Shown piece by piece: positions 33,105 through 42,167 of a stretch of 64,000 nt of DNA. Each line of letters opens with the position of its first letter. Position 1 is the stretch's first letter. Below the pieces are notes generated by a model. It was not told the DNA's origin. It did no database searches and saw nothing but the letters and a program-made list of their open reading frames with translations. Made by a program: the position numbers and the translations under genes. The stretch lies in the NCBI GenBank assembly GCA_016933045.1, contig JAFGBR010000040.1:1-64000 (forward strand). Reading direction: 5' to 3'. The DNA is from Marinilabiliaceae bacterium (lineage in GTDB: Bacteria > Bacteroidota > Bacteroidia > Bacteroidales > Marinilabiliaceae).

Positions 33105-36100
33105 ATGAAAAAGGTGATAATCATATTCTTGTTTTTAGTTTCCAATATTTATTTGGTTTCAGCTCAGTTGCCAACTGTGTTAAGTTTTAATCCATTGGAT
33201 AATGCAACAGAAGTTTCGGTTAATACTAATTTGACAATAAACTTTGATCGGGCTGTTAGGATTAATAACACTAATCCTTCGGCCAGCTTATACTTTAGTT
33301 TATGGTATTATGATTCGGGTGAAGAGAAAGATGCTAGATTTGCATATGTAAAATTAAGCAATACAGGAGAAATAACAACATCAAAGTGTACTATAAATAT
33401 TTCTAAGTCAGTTTCTTCAAGTACAGTTGTTGTATCATTGAGTTCACCTCTTAATCCGGATGTGGATTATTGGATTACAATCGGTAGTGGATTATTTGAA
33501 GCTGCATCAACGGGAGCTGATTATGGCGGTTTTTCTGATCCTACAGTTTGGAATTTTACTTCTGAAATACCCGGTCCAACTATATTGAGTTATGATCCTT
33601 TACAGGATGACACAGATGTTGATGTGAATAAAGTGATTCAATTGACATTTAATGAGAATATTTCGTTTAATCCTAGTGGAATATATAATATTGAAGTTTG
33701 GGAAGATGGAGTTGAAACTCCACATCATACTTTTACAATTACGAGTGGTTCGCCTTCATCAGGAGCATCAATAAATAACGATGTTTTATCTCTTGATATG
33801 CCTGTAAGTATGGGAAATAGTGCCGTTTATTATGTTCTTGTTGACAATGATGCAATATTAAGCAGTAATACCGGTGTCGGTTTTGATGGCATTCTTAATC
33901 CTTATGATTATATGTTTATTACGGCAGATAAAGTGCCAATACTTACATCGTATAATCCCATTCCTGGATCAATAGATGTACCAGTTTCTCAGACGTTAGT
34001 ACTTACTTTTGATGAAAATATTGTATTTAATTCATCTAGTACTTCCCTGTTTATTGATATATATGAAGTTGATAATACTATTCCAGTGTATTCATTTTAT
34101 GCTCGATACGGAAATGGTTATGGCGGATTATCAATTTCAGGTTCAAATCTTTATATGAATCCTACAGTTGATTTAAACTCAAGTACTTCATATTATGTGT
34201 TGATGCAAAGTGGTGTTGTTTGTTCTTATAATACCAGTTTACCTTTTGGAGGTATATCATCATCAAGTGAATGGACTTTTACAACAGAGATTGTTATTCC
34301 AAGCATTGTTTCATACGATCCTTTGCAAGGAGCTATAGATGTACCTGTTGATACGATTTTAAGTTTAGAGTTTAGTGAGAATATTTCGTTTAATCCTAGT
34401 GGAACATTTTCAATAGATATCTATAAAGATGGAGTAGGAACACCTTATCATTCATTTACAATAACAGATGGTACCCCATCGCAAGGAGCGACTGTTAGTA
34501 ATGATAGTCTCTTGCTCGATTTACCAATCGATTTTGAAACCAGTACGGTTTATTATGTTTTAATAGAAGAAAATGCATTGGTTAGTTCTGTTTCTGGAAC
34601 TCCATTTGGGGGTATTAGTGATGTTAATGAATGGCGTTTTACAACTATTACACCACCGCCTGTTATATTGAGTTATTCACCTTTGCAGAACGCAGAGGAT
34701 GTTTTAGCTAATCAATTATTAGAATTAACATTTAATGAGAATATTGTTAAAGGTTCAAGTGGGAGATTTAATATATATAATAGTGATGATACAGAATTTG
34801 CCTCATTTGCAACATCGAATGCTAGTGCCAGTGTGTCGGGTGCAGTATTAACTGTTTCTCATCCAGATTTTGTAGAGGGTGCATCTTATTATATAACTAT
34901 TGATGATGGTTTTGTTAAGTCTTCATCAACAGGTGTTAATTTTGCAGGGTTTTCAGATGTGAATCAATGGCGGTTTACAGTTGAAGTACCCGCTCCAATT
35001 GCAGCCATTATTCCGGTAGATGGAAGTACTAAAGTTTCTATTTACGAAAGTATTGTTGTTACTTACGATCAGGCAGTACGCAATACAGATGGTACTACGC
35101 TGGATGATACAAATGTGGCAAGTTTGATAACCTTAATGGATGGAATAAATCCTATAACATTTACAGCTACCATTAGTATCGATAAAACAGTTATCACTGT
35201 TGTTCCCGATTCTCCGCTTCCAGGTAATAGTACGATAGATATTTCTGTTGCAGCAGTAGAAAACAATTACGGAAATGAGCAGTCGGGTCCATCAACAAGT
35301 TCCTTTCATACAGATCAGTTTTTTATTTGGGATGGAGATAATTCTACTAGTTTTAGTGATCCATTAAATTGGGCAGGGGACTCTTACATAAATGGTTATA
35401 GTGTAATTATTCCAGCAGGTGTAGTTAATTCACCGGTAATAAGTAGTAGTTTAAATTCTGCTAGTTATGTTATTATAGAACCTGGAGCTAATTTAACAAT
35501 CAGTTCAGGTGGAGCAATAACCATTGATAAAGAGTTTGTACTAGAATCATCGAACGATGCAGGAGTAGGCAATGCCTCTTTTTTAAATGAAGGTACCTTG
35601 ACAATGAGTCCCGGTGCCGTTACTAAAATTCATCAAAAAGTAACAGACAGTCCGGTTAAATGGTATTTTATGTCATCGCCTGTTTCAAATGCTACACAAA
35701 ACTCAATAAACTGCGATGGAGGAGTATCGTATTATGATGCATCAAATTTATATTGGCAATATATATCAGCGTCAGCACCAATGACGGTTGGACAGGGATA
35801 CAGGGTTTATTCTTATTCGGATATGACGTTTACCGGTACAATAAACAATAATACATCTTATAGCTTTAATGCTGTTAGGGTAGTTGGTGATAATAGTTAC
35901 GGATGGAACCTTGCAGGTAATCCTTATCCATGTGCTATTGATTGGGATTCGCCTTCGGTAACAAAAACCAATTTGAATAATTTGTTTTATGTATGGTTAA
36001 ATGATACGCGAAATTACGGAACCTATAATGGCAATGCTGGTTTGGGAACAAATGTGAGTCAGTTAACACCTAGTCAAATACCTTCGGGACATGCATTTTG

Positions 36101-36869
36101 GGTTCAGGTTCCTATTGGTCAGACCAATGGCTCTTTAACTATTGGTTCGGGAGCACGAACACATAATTCAATGACATATTTGAAGGCTCCAAAAATAGAA
36201 ACAAAACAAGTTTTAAGAATAGCAGGTGTAAACAATAAGTATGAAGATGAGGCTTTGATCGCATTCATTCCAGAGGCTTCAGATACTTTTGATATTTTTG
36301 ATTCTGAAAAGCTTTTTTCGTCAGGTGATGATTTGTTGGAGGTATTTTTTGTAGATAATACAAAGGAACTGACAATTGATTGTTACTCATCATTTACAGG
36401 TTATAAAACAATTCCGGTTGGAATAAAAGCAGCGAAAAAAGATACATTTGGTATTAAGTTGGTTTCGATTAATAACTTTCCTGTCGATATAAAAGTGGAG
36501 TTAATAGATGTTGATTCCTTAATAACTGTTGATTTAACAAACCAAAATGAATATAATTTCATATTTAATGGTGGAAAAAATACAAGCAGGTTCTTATTGA
36601 AAATGTCGAGCAAACTGACATCAGTCAACAGTACACATAAAGTAAATATTTTTGATGTTTATTCTGTTGATAACAATGTATTTATTAATGTGCCAGATGT
36701 GGAAATGCCCTATTGTCGGTTTTATGATGTAGATGGACGATTGATAAAAGAGAGTGATTTACAATCGGGAGTATTAAATAATATTGAATTATATTACAAT
36801 GGTATTGTATTGGTTAAAGTTATTTCAAATAAGGGTGTTTTTACAAAGAAAATTTTGATAAATAAATAG
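33105..36869 (+). CDS. Secreted protein with six Ig-like (Big_5/SbsA-type) repeats and T9SS sorting domain
   Basis: With ATG at 33105 the protein has 1254 residues; an earlier ATG (33069) adds 12 residues before the signal peptide. A signal peptide (1-20, ending LVSAQ) is followed by six Ig-like repeats starting near residues 23, 156, 277, 398, 518 and 629, each opening like PTILSYDPLQDDTDVDVN and containing LTFNENI. Next comes a beta-rich region (about 740-1110, WYFMSSPVSN and GYRVYSYSDMTF). A type IX secretion C-terminal domain ends ...GVFTKKILINK. It is likely a cell-surface or secreted adhesin-like protein; no enzyme domain is recognised. Confidence 0.88.
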   Translation: MKKVIIIFLFLVSNIYLVSAQLPTVLSFNPLDNATEVSVNTNLTINFDRAVRINNTNPSASLYFSLWYYDSGEEKDARFAYVKLSNTGEITTSKCTINISKSVSSSTVVVSLSSPLNPDVDYWITIGSGLFEAASTGADYGGFSDPTVWNFTSEIPGPTILSYDPLQDDTDVDVNKVIQLTFNENISFNPSGIYNIEVWEDGVETPHHTFTITSGSPSSGASINNDVLSLDMPVSMGNSAVYYVLVDNDAILSSNTGVGFDGILNPYDYMFITADKVPILTSYNPIPGSIDVPVSQTLVLTFDENIVFNSSSTSLFIDIYEVDNTIPVYSFYARYGNGYGGLSISGSNLYMNPTVDLNSSTSYYVLMQSGVVCSYNTSLPFGGISSSSEWTFTTEIVIPSIVSYDPLQGAIDVPVDTILSLEFSENISFNPSGTFSIDIYKDGVGTPYHSFTITDGTPSQGATVSNDSLLLDLPIDFETSTVYYVLIEENALVSSVSGTPFGGISDVNEWRFTTITPPPVILSYSPLQNAEDVLANQLLELTFNENIVKGSSGRFNIYNSDDTEFASFATSNASASVSGAVLTVSHPDFVEGASYYITIDDGFVKSSSTGVNFAGFSDVNQWRFTVEVPAPIAAIIPVDGSTKVSIYESIVVTYDQAVRNTDGTTLDDTNVASLITLMDGINPITFTATISIDKTVITVVPDSPLPGNSTIDISVAAVENNYGNEQSGPSTSSFHTDQFFIWDGDNSTSFSDPLNWAGDSYINGYSVIIPAGVVNSPVISSSLNSASYVIIEPGANLTISSGGAITIDKEFVLESSNDAGVGNASFLNEGTLTMSPGAVTKIHQKVTDSPVKWYFMSSPVSNATQNSINCDGGVSYYDASNLYWQYISASAPMTVGQGYRVYSYSDMTFTGTINNNTSYSFNAVRVVGDNSYGWNLAGNPYPCAIDWDSPSVTKTNLNNLFYVWLNDTRNYGTYNGNAGLGTNVSQLTPSQIPSGHAFWVQVPIGQTNGSLTIGSGARTHNSMTYLKAPKIETKQVLRIAGVNNKYEDEALIAFIPEASDTFDIFDSEKLFSSGDDLLEVFFVDNTKELTIDCYSSFTGYKTIPVGIKAAKKDTFGIKLVSINNFPVDIKVELIDVDSLITVDLTNQNEYNFIFNGGKNTSRFLLKMSSKLTSVNSTHKVNIFDVYSVDNNVFINVPDVEMPYCRFYDVDGRLIKESDLQSGVLNNIELYYNGIVLVKVISNKGVFTKKILINK

Positions 36870-36899
36870 AAATGAATTTCTTTGTTGAATATTATGTAT

Positions 36900-37094
36900 A
36901 TGAAAAGAGATATTAAGAAACATTACGATAAGCCCGGAATAAATGCCGTTTTTATAGATCGGAGTATATCTCTTATTATGATGACGGATGAGTATAATCC
37001 GCCAGATCCTGGCGATCCGCCTCCAGGAGGTATGGGTGCCCCCCCAATGCAAGAAAATTCATTTAAAGAAAATCCATTTCAGGAAAAACAATAA
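36900..37094 (+). CDS. Small Pro/Gly-rich protein after the T9SS protein
   Basis: A 64-codon frame with ATG at 36900 (MKRDIKKHYDKPGINAVFID); in-frame ATGs at 36882 and 36894 are alternatives. The middle is hydrophobic (SISLIMM). The tail is NPPDPGDPPPGGMGAPPMQE followed by two similar NPF/NSF-type hexamers. No signal peptide or known domain is recognised. It lies 30 bases after the Ig-repeat gene and directly before a terminator, so it is expressed as the last gene of that unit if real. Confidence 0.5.
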   Translation: MKRDIKKHYDKPGINAVFIDRSISLIMMTDEYNPPDPGDPPPGGMGAPPMQENSFKENPFQEKQ

Positions 37095-37126
37095 AAAGAA
37101 GGCTGCGAAAAGTAGCCTTCTTTTTT
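37094..37126 (+). terminator. Terminator after the Ig-repeat gene unit
   Basis: Arms AAAAAGAAGGCT / AGCCTTCTTTTTT with a 9-base loop. Confidence 0.85.
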
Positions 37127-37161
37127 AGTATAATATTTGGTTTATCAGTTATTTTTGTTGC

Positions 37162-38475
37162 ATGAGAAAATATGTCGAGTTTGAGCCAAAAGTTTTGTTC
37201 TTTCGCGAAAAGTTAATTGCTTACATGCAACAGTTTAAATATTCGTTGACTTTGGAAACTCACGGAGATCAGTTTTATACGCCTGAGCATTTTGTGAATA
37301 GTTCATACCAGTTAATAGTGGGATATGATTCGGTACGTGAGTTCGGAAATTATTCAAAAGATTTTTTTAACATGGTTAACGGTATTAATGATTGGGTACT
37401 TGGTGGTTTCTCGTACGACTTTAAAAATAATATTGAGTATCTTACTTCGTGTAATAATGATGGAGTGCAAATGCCCGAAGTGTTTTTTTTTCAGCCTCGT
37501 TTTGTTCTGTTAAAGCAAAATAGTTTATGGAAAGTAGGATATAATTCGGAGTATAACACATTAAAGGATGCATTAGAATTAATATCGGATATTGAATTGT
37601 TTGAAATAAAAAAACAATTGGGTGATAAAGCAATCCCAATTAAACACCGAACAGGCCGGGAGCATTATCTTAATACTGTGCAGTCATTAAAAGATCACAT
37701 TCATAGGGGCGATATTTATGAGATTAATTATTGTGTTGAGTTTTATTCCGATAATGTTAATATTGATCCGGTATCGTTATATTTCGATTTGATTCAAAAG
37801 TCACCAGTTCCGTTTGCAGCATTTATGAAAAATGATGATAAATATTTAATGTCGGCATCGCCCGAACGTTATTTGAAGAAGCTTGGAGGAGCTGTTATGA
37901 GCCAACCAATAAAAGGTACAGCAGGGCGAGGTAATGATGAAGACGAAGATAGACGAGTAGCAAAATTCTTATGTAGTAATGCAAAAGAGCGAAGCGAAAA
38001 TATTATGATTACAGATCTTGTGCGAAATGACTTATCGAAAATTGCCAAACAAGGCTCTGTAATAGTAGAAGAACTATGTGGAATATATAATTTTAGGCAG
38101 GTGCATCAAATGATATCTACCATATCGGCCAAAATTGATGAAGGAAAAGAATGGTTCGATATAATATTATCATCGTTCCCGATGGGGTCAATGACTGGTG
38201 CTCCAAAAATGAAAGCAATGCAGTTAATAGAGAATTATGAAGATATGAAGAGAGGCTTTTATTCGGGAACAGTTGGCTATTTAACCCCTGAAAAAGATTT
38301 TGATTTTAATGTTATTATCAGGAGTGTTTTGTATAATAGTAAACTTAAATATTTATCGTTTATGGTTGGAAGTGCAATAACTAGTATGTCCGATCCTGAA
38401 TATGAATATGATGAGTGTCTTTTAAAAGCAAGAGCTATTATGGAAGTGTTTGAAGAACTTAATGCTAAAAGATAA
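37162..38475 (+). CDS. pabB: Aminodeoxychorismate synthase component I (chorismate-binding enzyme)
   Basis: A 437-residue chorismate-binding enzyme making 4-amino-4-deoxychorismate for folate. GDIYEINYCVEF, YLMSASPERYLKKL, the catalytic-lysine motif PIKGTAGRG, ITDLVRNDLSKIAK and FPMGSMTGAPKMKAM are all present. The PIKGT lysine distinguishes PabB from anthranilate synthase (PIAGT). No glutaminase (pabA) or lyase (pabC) gene is adjacent. It lies 3 bases before tilS, so the two are co-transcribed. Confidence 0.9.
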   Translation: MRKYVEFEPKVLFFREKLIAYMQQFKYSLTLETHGDQFYTPEHFVNSSYQLIVGYDSVREFGNYSKDFFNMVNGINDWVLGGFSYDFKNNIEYLTSCNNDGVQMPEVFFFQPRFVLLKQNSLWKVGYNSEYNTLKDALELISDIELFEIKKQLGDKAIPIKHRTGREHYLNTVQSLKDHIHRGDIYEINYCVEFYSDNVNIDPVSLYFDLIQKSPVPFAAFMKNDDKYLMSASPERYLKKLGGAVMSQPIKGTAGRGNDEDEDRRVAKFLCSNAKERSENIMITDLVRNDLSKIAKQGSVIVEELCGIYNFRQVHQMISTISAKIDEGKEWFDIILSSFPMGSMTGAPKMKAMQLIENYEDMKRGFYSGTVGYLTPEKDFDFNVIIRSVLYNSKLKYLSFMVGSAITSMSDPEYEYDECLLKARAIMEVFEELNAKR

Positions 38476-38478
38476 GTT

Positions 38479-39807
38479 ATGTTGGAGTTTAAAGGATTTC
38501 GACGTTTTTTAAATCAGAAATGTGGTGTTGAGCATGGTAAATCAATATTAGTGGGATTTAGTGGAGGAGCCGATTCTGTAGCATTATTGCATTTGTTAAC
38601 TAAATGTAATAATAAGGTTTTTGCAGCACATTGTAATTTTAATTTGAGGGGCGATGAATCGAATGAAGATGAAAAATTTGTTGAGCAGATGTGTAATGAG
38701 TGGGGAATTGAATTATTTGTGAATAATTTTGACACAAGAGAATACGCCGAAATACATGGATTATCAATTGAAATGGCCGCCCGTTTTTTACGTTACAACT
38801 GGTTTGATGAATTATGTCGGGAAAATGCAATTAACTATGTTGCATTAGGTCATCATAAAAATGATCAGGTCGAAACATTTTTTATTAACCTAACAAGGGG
38901 AACAGGAATAAAAGGTTTAACTGGTATGAATTCGCGGACTAATAATCTGGTTCGTCCTTTGTTAGAGGTTTCGAAGGATGAAATATTGGATTATTGCAGG
39001 CAAAACTCTCTCGAATTCAGATTTGACAGTAGCAATAATGATATTCACATAATACGAAATAGAATAAGGCACGAGATTATTCCACTATTTGAAACAATTA
39101 ACCCTTCATTTGTTGATACAATGTTTTCGAACATGAAACTGCTCGAGCAAGCAAATCGTTTTCTGGTTAATGAAATTGAAAAAAAAAGAGACAGTTTAGT
39201 TGTTGAAACTAATGGTGTTAGTCTTATTTCTATAAAAGAGCTTGTTGATATGGATTGCCGCGAAATAGTTCTTTTTGAGCTGTTAAATGATAAAGGGTTT
39301 AATTCTACACAAATTAAGGATATCTGTAAGGCTGTTGATTCAGAATCGGGCAGACAATTTTTTTCGGTTTCACACCGATTAGTGCGCGATAGGTACAATC
39401 TAATTATTATGCCATTGATGGATAATGAAGAAAACGAGTTTTATATAAATGCTGATGATATTGAGATTGAAAAACCATTAAGTTTAAGAGTTAGAGTTTT
39501 TGAAAAAGATGCTTCTTTTGAATTCTCTAAAGATTTAAACTGTATTCATATTGATTTTGGTCAGATAGAATTCCCCATGACACTACGCCGATGGAAGAGA
39601 GGTGATAGCTTCAGGCCTCTTGGAATGACAAAATTTAAAAAGGTATCGGATTTTTTTATCGACCAAAAACTTAGCATTGTAGAAAAGGAAAATGTTTGGA
39701 TATTGATTTCAAATGACGAAATTGTTTCAATATTGAGGTATCGAATTGACGACAGGTTTAAGATTACTCACAAAACGGAAAAAATTTTTGAATTAAAACT
39801 TATATAG
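38479..39807 (+). CDS. tilS: tRNA(Ile)-lysidine synthase
   Basis: A 442-residue enzyme converting C34 of the AUA-reading tRNA-Ile to lysidine; usually essential. The PP-loop is VGFSGGADSVALLHLL (about 24-39). NFNLRGDESNEDEKFVE, ALGHHKNDQVETFFINLTRG and RNRIRHEIIPLFE follow in the usual order. A C-terminal TilS domain (about 360-440, LRRWKRGDSFRPLGM) is present. It overlaps no neighbour and ends 4 bases before the stop of the convergent sugar-binding gene, without a recognisable terminator between. Confidence 0.96.
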   Translation: MLEFKGFRRFLNQKCGVEHGKSILVGFSGGADSVALLHLLTKCNNKVFAAHCNFNLRGDESNEDEKFVEQMCNEWGIELFVNNFDTREYAEIHGLSIEMAARFLRYNWFDELCRENAINYVALGHHKNDQVETFFINLTRGTGIKGLTGMNSRTNNLVRPLLEVSKDEILDYCRQNSLEFRFDSSNNDIHIIRNRIRHEIIPLFETINPSFVDTMFSNMKLLEQANRFLVNEIEKKRDSLVVETNGVSLISIKELVDMDCREIVLFELLNDKGFNSTQIKDICKAVDSESGRQFFSVSHRLVRDRYNLIIMPLMDNEENEFYINADDIEIEKPLSLRVRVFEKDASFEFSKDLNCIHIDFGQIEFPMTLRRWKRGDSFRPLGMTKFKKVSDFFIDQKLSIVEKENVWILISNDEIVSILRYRIDDRFKITHKTEKIFELKLI

Positions 39808-39811
39808 TCTA

Positions 39812-40822
39812 TTAATTTAAAATTTCATCCCAGGTATATTCTCCTTTTTGTACTAGTTCGGTTTCGATATTTTCTTTTGTAATTGCAACTGATTTGATTT
39901 GTGTAGTAGGAATTAACTCTTTTCCGTTAAAAGTATACGAATTGGCAATTTCATTTGCATTTTCGCCTTTTAAAAGTTTGTCGGCAATTTCGGCAACGCT
40001 ATAACCTAATACTTTATGAGGGTGATAAATTGTAATTGATTGCAATCCGTTATAAATGTTTTTAACAGCCGGAAGTAATGCATCCTGACCTGAAACAAAT
40101 ACAGATCCTTGCATATTGTATTTTTTCAGAATTTCTATTGTTCCTAATGCCATAGGATCACTGCATGCGATAACCGCATCTATATTAGTGCCATGCGATT
40201 GAATAACCTGTTCAAATTCGAAATTGGCATTTTCTTTATTCCAACGCTCTATGTACGATTCATAAATAATATTTATGCTTCCATCTTTTACTTTAGGAGC
40301 CAAAATGCTGTCAATGGCTTGTTTTAGTTCAATGCCATTTTTATCAAACCTGTCTCCGGCCAGAATTACATAATTGCCTGATGGGGCTTTGTTAAGTGCA
40401 GCATCGCAAAAAATCTTGCCATTATCAATATTATTACCGGTAAAAAACATGTCGTATGAGGCATTGTTTATTAAGCGGTTGTATGCAATAACGGGTATGT
40501 TTTGGTTTTTCGCTTCTCTAATTAATGGAGCAATGGTGTTCCCGTTAACCGGAGCTACTATTAATAGGTTAATACCCTCTTTTAGTAGTTTATATCCATT
40601 TTCTAGTTGTAATTCTTCGTTGTCATCGGCATCCACCATTGTTGTTTTATATCCGAGTTTTTTTAAACGTTCAATCATATAGTTGCCCTCCTTAACAAAT
40701 CGAGCTCTGTTTTTTGACGGATATAAATAAGCAACTTTTAATGTTGATGAATTGTGAGTGCAAGCAAAACATATTAATGAAAATAAAAAAAATGAAAAAC
40801 TTTTAAATAGATTTAGATTCAT
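39812..40822 (-). CDS. Sugar-binding lipoprotein (XylF-like), copy 2
   Basis: A 336-residue periplasmic-binding-protein type I fold with a lipobox (LICFAC, Cys near residue 21). VAYLYPSKNRARFVKEGNYM, IPVIAYNRLI, DMFFTGNN and GSVFVSGQDA are the sugar-binding hinge and pocket motifs typical of XylF/RbsB. It is clearly paralogous, of identical length, to the next gene and shares the C-terminal GEYTWDEI/GEYTWDQI block. No ABC permease or ATPase gene accompanies it. It may deliver ligand to a sensor and not a transporter. Confidence 0.88.
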   Translation of the reverse strand: MNLNLFKSFSFFLFSLICFACTHNSSTLKVAYLYPSKNRARFVKEGNYMIERLKKLGYKTTMVDADDNEELQLENGYKLLKEGINLLIVAPVNGNTIAPLIREAKNQNIPVIAYNRLINNASYDMFFTGNNIDNGKIFCDAALNKAPSGNYVILAGDRFDKNGIELKQAIDSILAPKVKDGSINIIYESYIERWNKENANFEFEQVIQSHGTNIDAVIACSDPMALGTIEILKKYNMQGSVFVSGQDALLPAVKNIYNGLQSITIYHPHKVLGYSVAEIADKLLKGENANEIANSYTFNGKELIPTTQIKSVAITKENIETELVQKGEYTWDEILN

Positions 40823-40926
40823 GGTTAAAGTTTGTTTTATAGGTTACTGTAAACATGTCAATAATAATCTTTTTTTGAATGATTATTATTGATATGTTTC
40901 ATAATGGGTTTGATTCGTTGTTTATG

Positions 40927-41937
40927 TTAGTTTTTAGTTATTTGATCCCAGGTATATTCACCTGTTTCAATTAATTCTTTTTCAATGTTTTCTTTTGTAA
41001 TACCAATTGATTTTACTTGTAAAGTGGGTATTTGAGTTAATCCGTTAAATGTTTTTGCATTTGTTAGTTTGTTAATGTTTTTTCCATTAAGTAAATCAAT
41101 AACAAGTTCGGCAGCTTTGTATCCTAATTGTTTATGAGGATGGTAAATTGTTAGATGCATTTTGTTATTGTAAATGTATTTAACTATATCAAGGTCAGCA
41201 TCTTGTCCTGTAACAATTACATCGCCTGCCATTCCAAACTGTTCAAGTGCTTTTACAGTTCCTGTTGCAATACCATCGCTGCACGAAATAACAACATCAA
41301 TATTTTTTTCAGTAGACTGTATTATTTGTTTTAATTCAAATTCGCTGGGTATTTTAGACCAGTTTTCAATATAAGTTTTATATACAACATTGATTGATCC
41401 GTTATCGATATGAGGTTTTAAAATTGAGTCAATGCCAATTTTTAATTCTACACCGTTACGGTCAAAACGATCACCGTTTAGAATTACGTAATTTCCTGTG
41501 GGTTTTTGTGATAATGCGTATTCGCAAAAAATACGTGCATTATCCATATTATCGCCAGTGAAAAAAACATCGTAATCGGCATTGCTTATTAGCCGGTTAT
41601 AAGCAACCACAACTACACCTTTGTCTTTAGCAGCTCTTACAAGCGGAGCAATGGTTCCTCCATTAATTGCTGTAATAACTAAAGCATCAATACCTTTATC
41701 CAGCAGTTCTAATCCTTTTTTTATTTGAATAGCTTCGTCATTATCTCCATAAACTAAAGAAATATCAGCTCCTAGCTCTTTTAGTTTTTCAGAAAGATAT
41801 TTTCCTTCTTTATTAAAACGAGGGTAATCTTTAGAGGGTAAAAGATAAGCTACTTTGTATTTTTCATTTGTTGCGCACGAACTAATGAATGTCAAAGCTA
41901 TTATTCCAATTAGGGAAATGAATAATGATCTGGTCAT
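40927..41937 (-). CDS. Sugar-binding lipoprotein (XylF-like), copy 1
   Basis: A 336-residue lipoprotein (lipobox TFISSC) with a type I periplasmic binding fold: VAYLLPSKDYPRFNKEGKYL, VVVVAYNRLISNADYDVFFT, GDNMDNARIFCEYAL, and the hinge IVTGQDADLDIVKYIYN. It is about half identical to the downstream copy by eye and lies 104 bases upstream of it, so a tandem duplication is likely. It is divergent from the chemoreceptor gene across a 230-base gap, with no transporter genes nearby. Confidence 0.88.
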   Translation of the reverse strand: MTRSLFISLIGIIALTFISSCATNEKYKVAYLLPSKDYPRFNKEGKYLSEKLKELGADISLVYGDNDEAIQIKKGLELLDKGIDALVITAINGGTIAPLVRAAKDKGVVVVAYNRLISNADYDVFFTGDNMDNARIFCEYALSQKPTGNYVILNGDRFDRNGVELKIGIDSILKPHIDNGSINVVYKTYIENWSKIPSEFELKQIIQSTEKNIDVVISCSDGIATGTVKALEQFGMAGDVIVTGQDADLDIVKYIYNNKMHLTIYHPHKQLGYKAAELVIDLLNGKNINKLTNAKTFNGLTQIPTLQVKSIGITKENIEKELIETGEYTWDQITKN

Positions 41938-42167
41938 ATTTTATTTTTTAAAATCGATTATTTACATTTATACCAATAAATTGGATGTAGGTTCCAAAAA
42001 ATTTATGAAATTTAAAAATAAAGAATAGAACTTTGATAATTATTTTAATTAAAAGAGATTTATTTATTAATTTTTGGTATAGATTAGAACTTTTATAATA
42101 ATAATATCGTAGTAACAGTTTAACTAAGATTAGGTATTAAAAAATTAACATAACAACTCCCTTTTGT

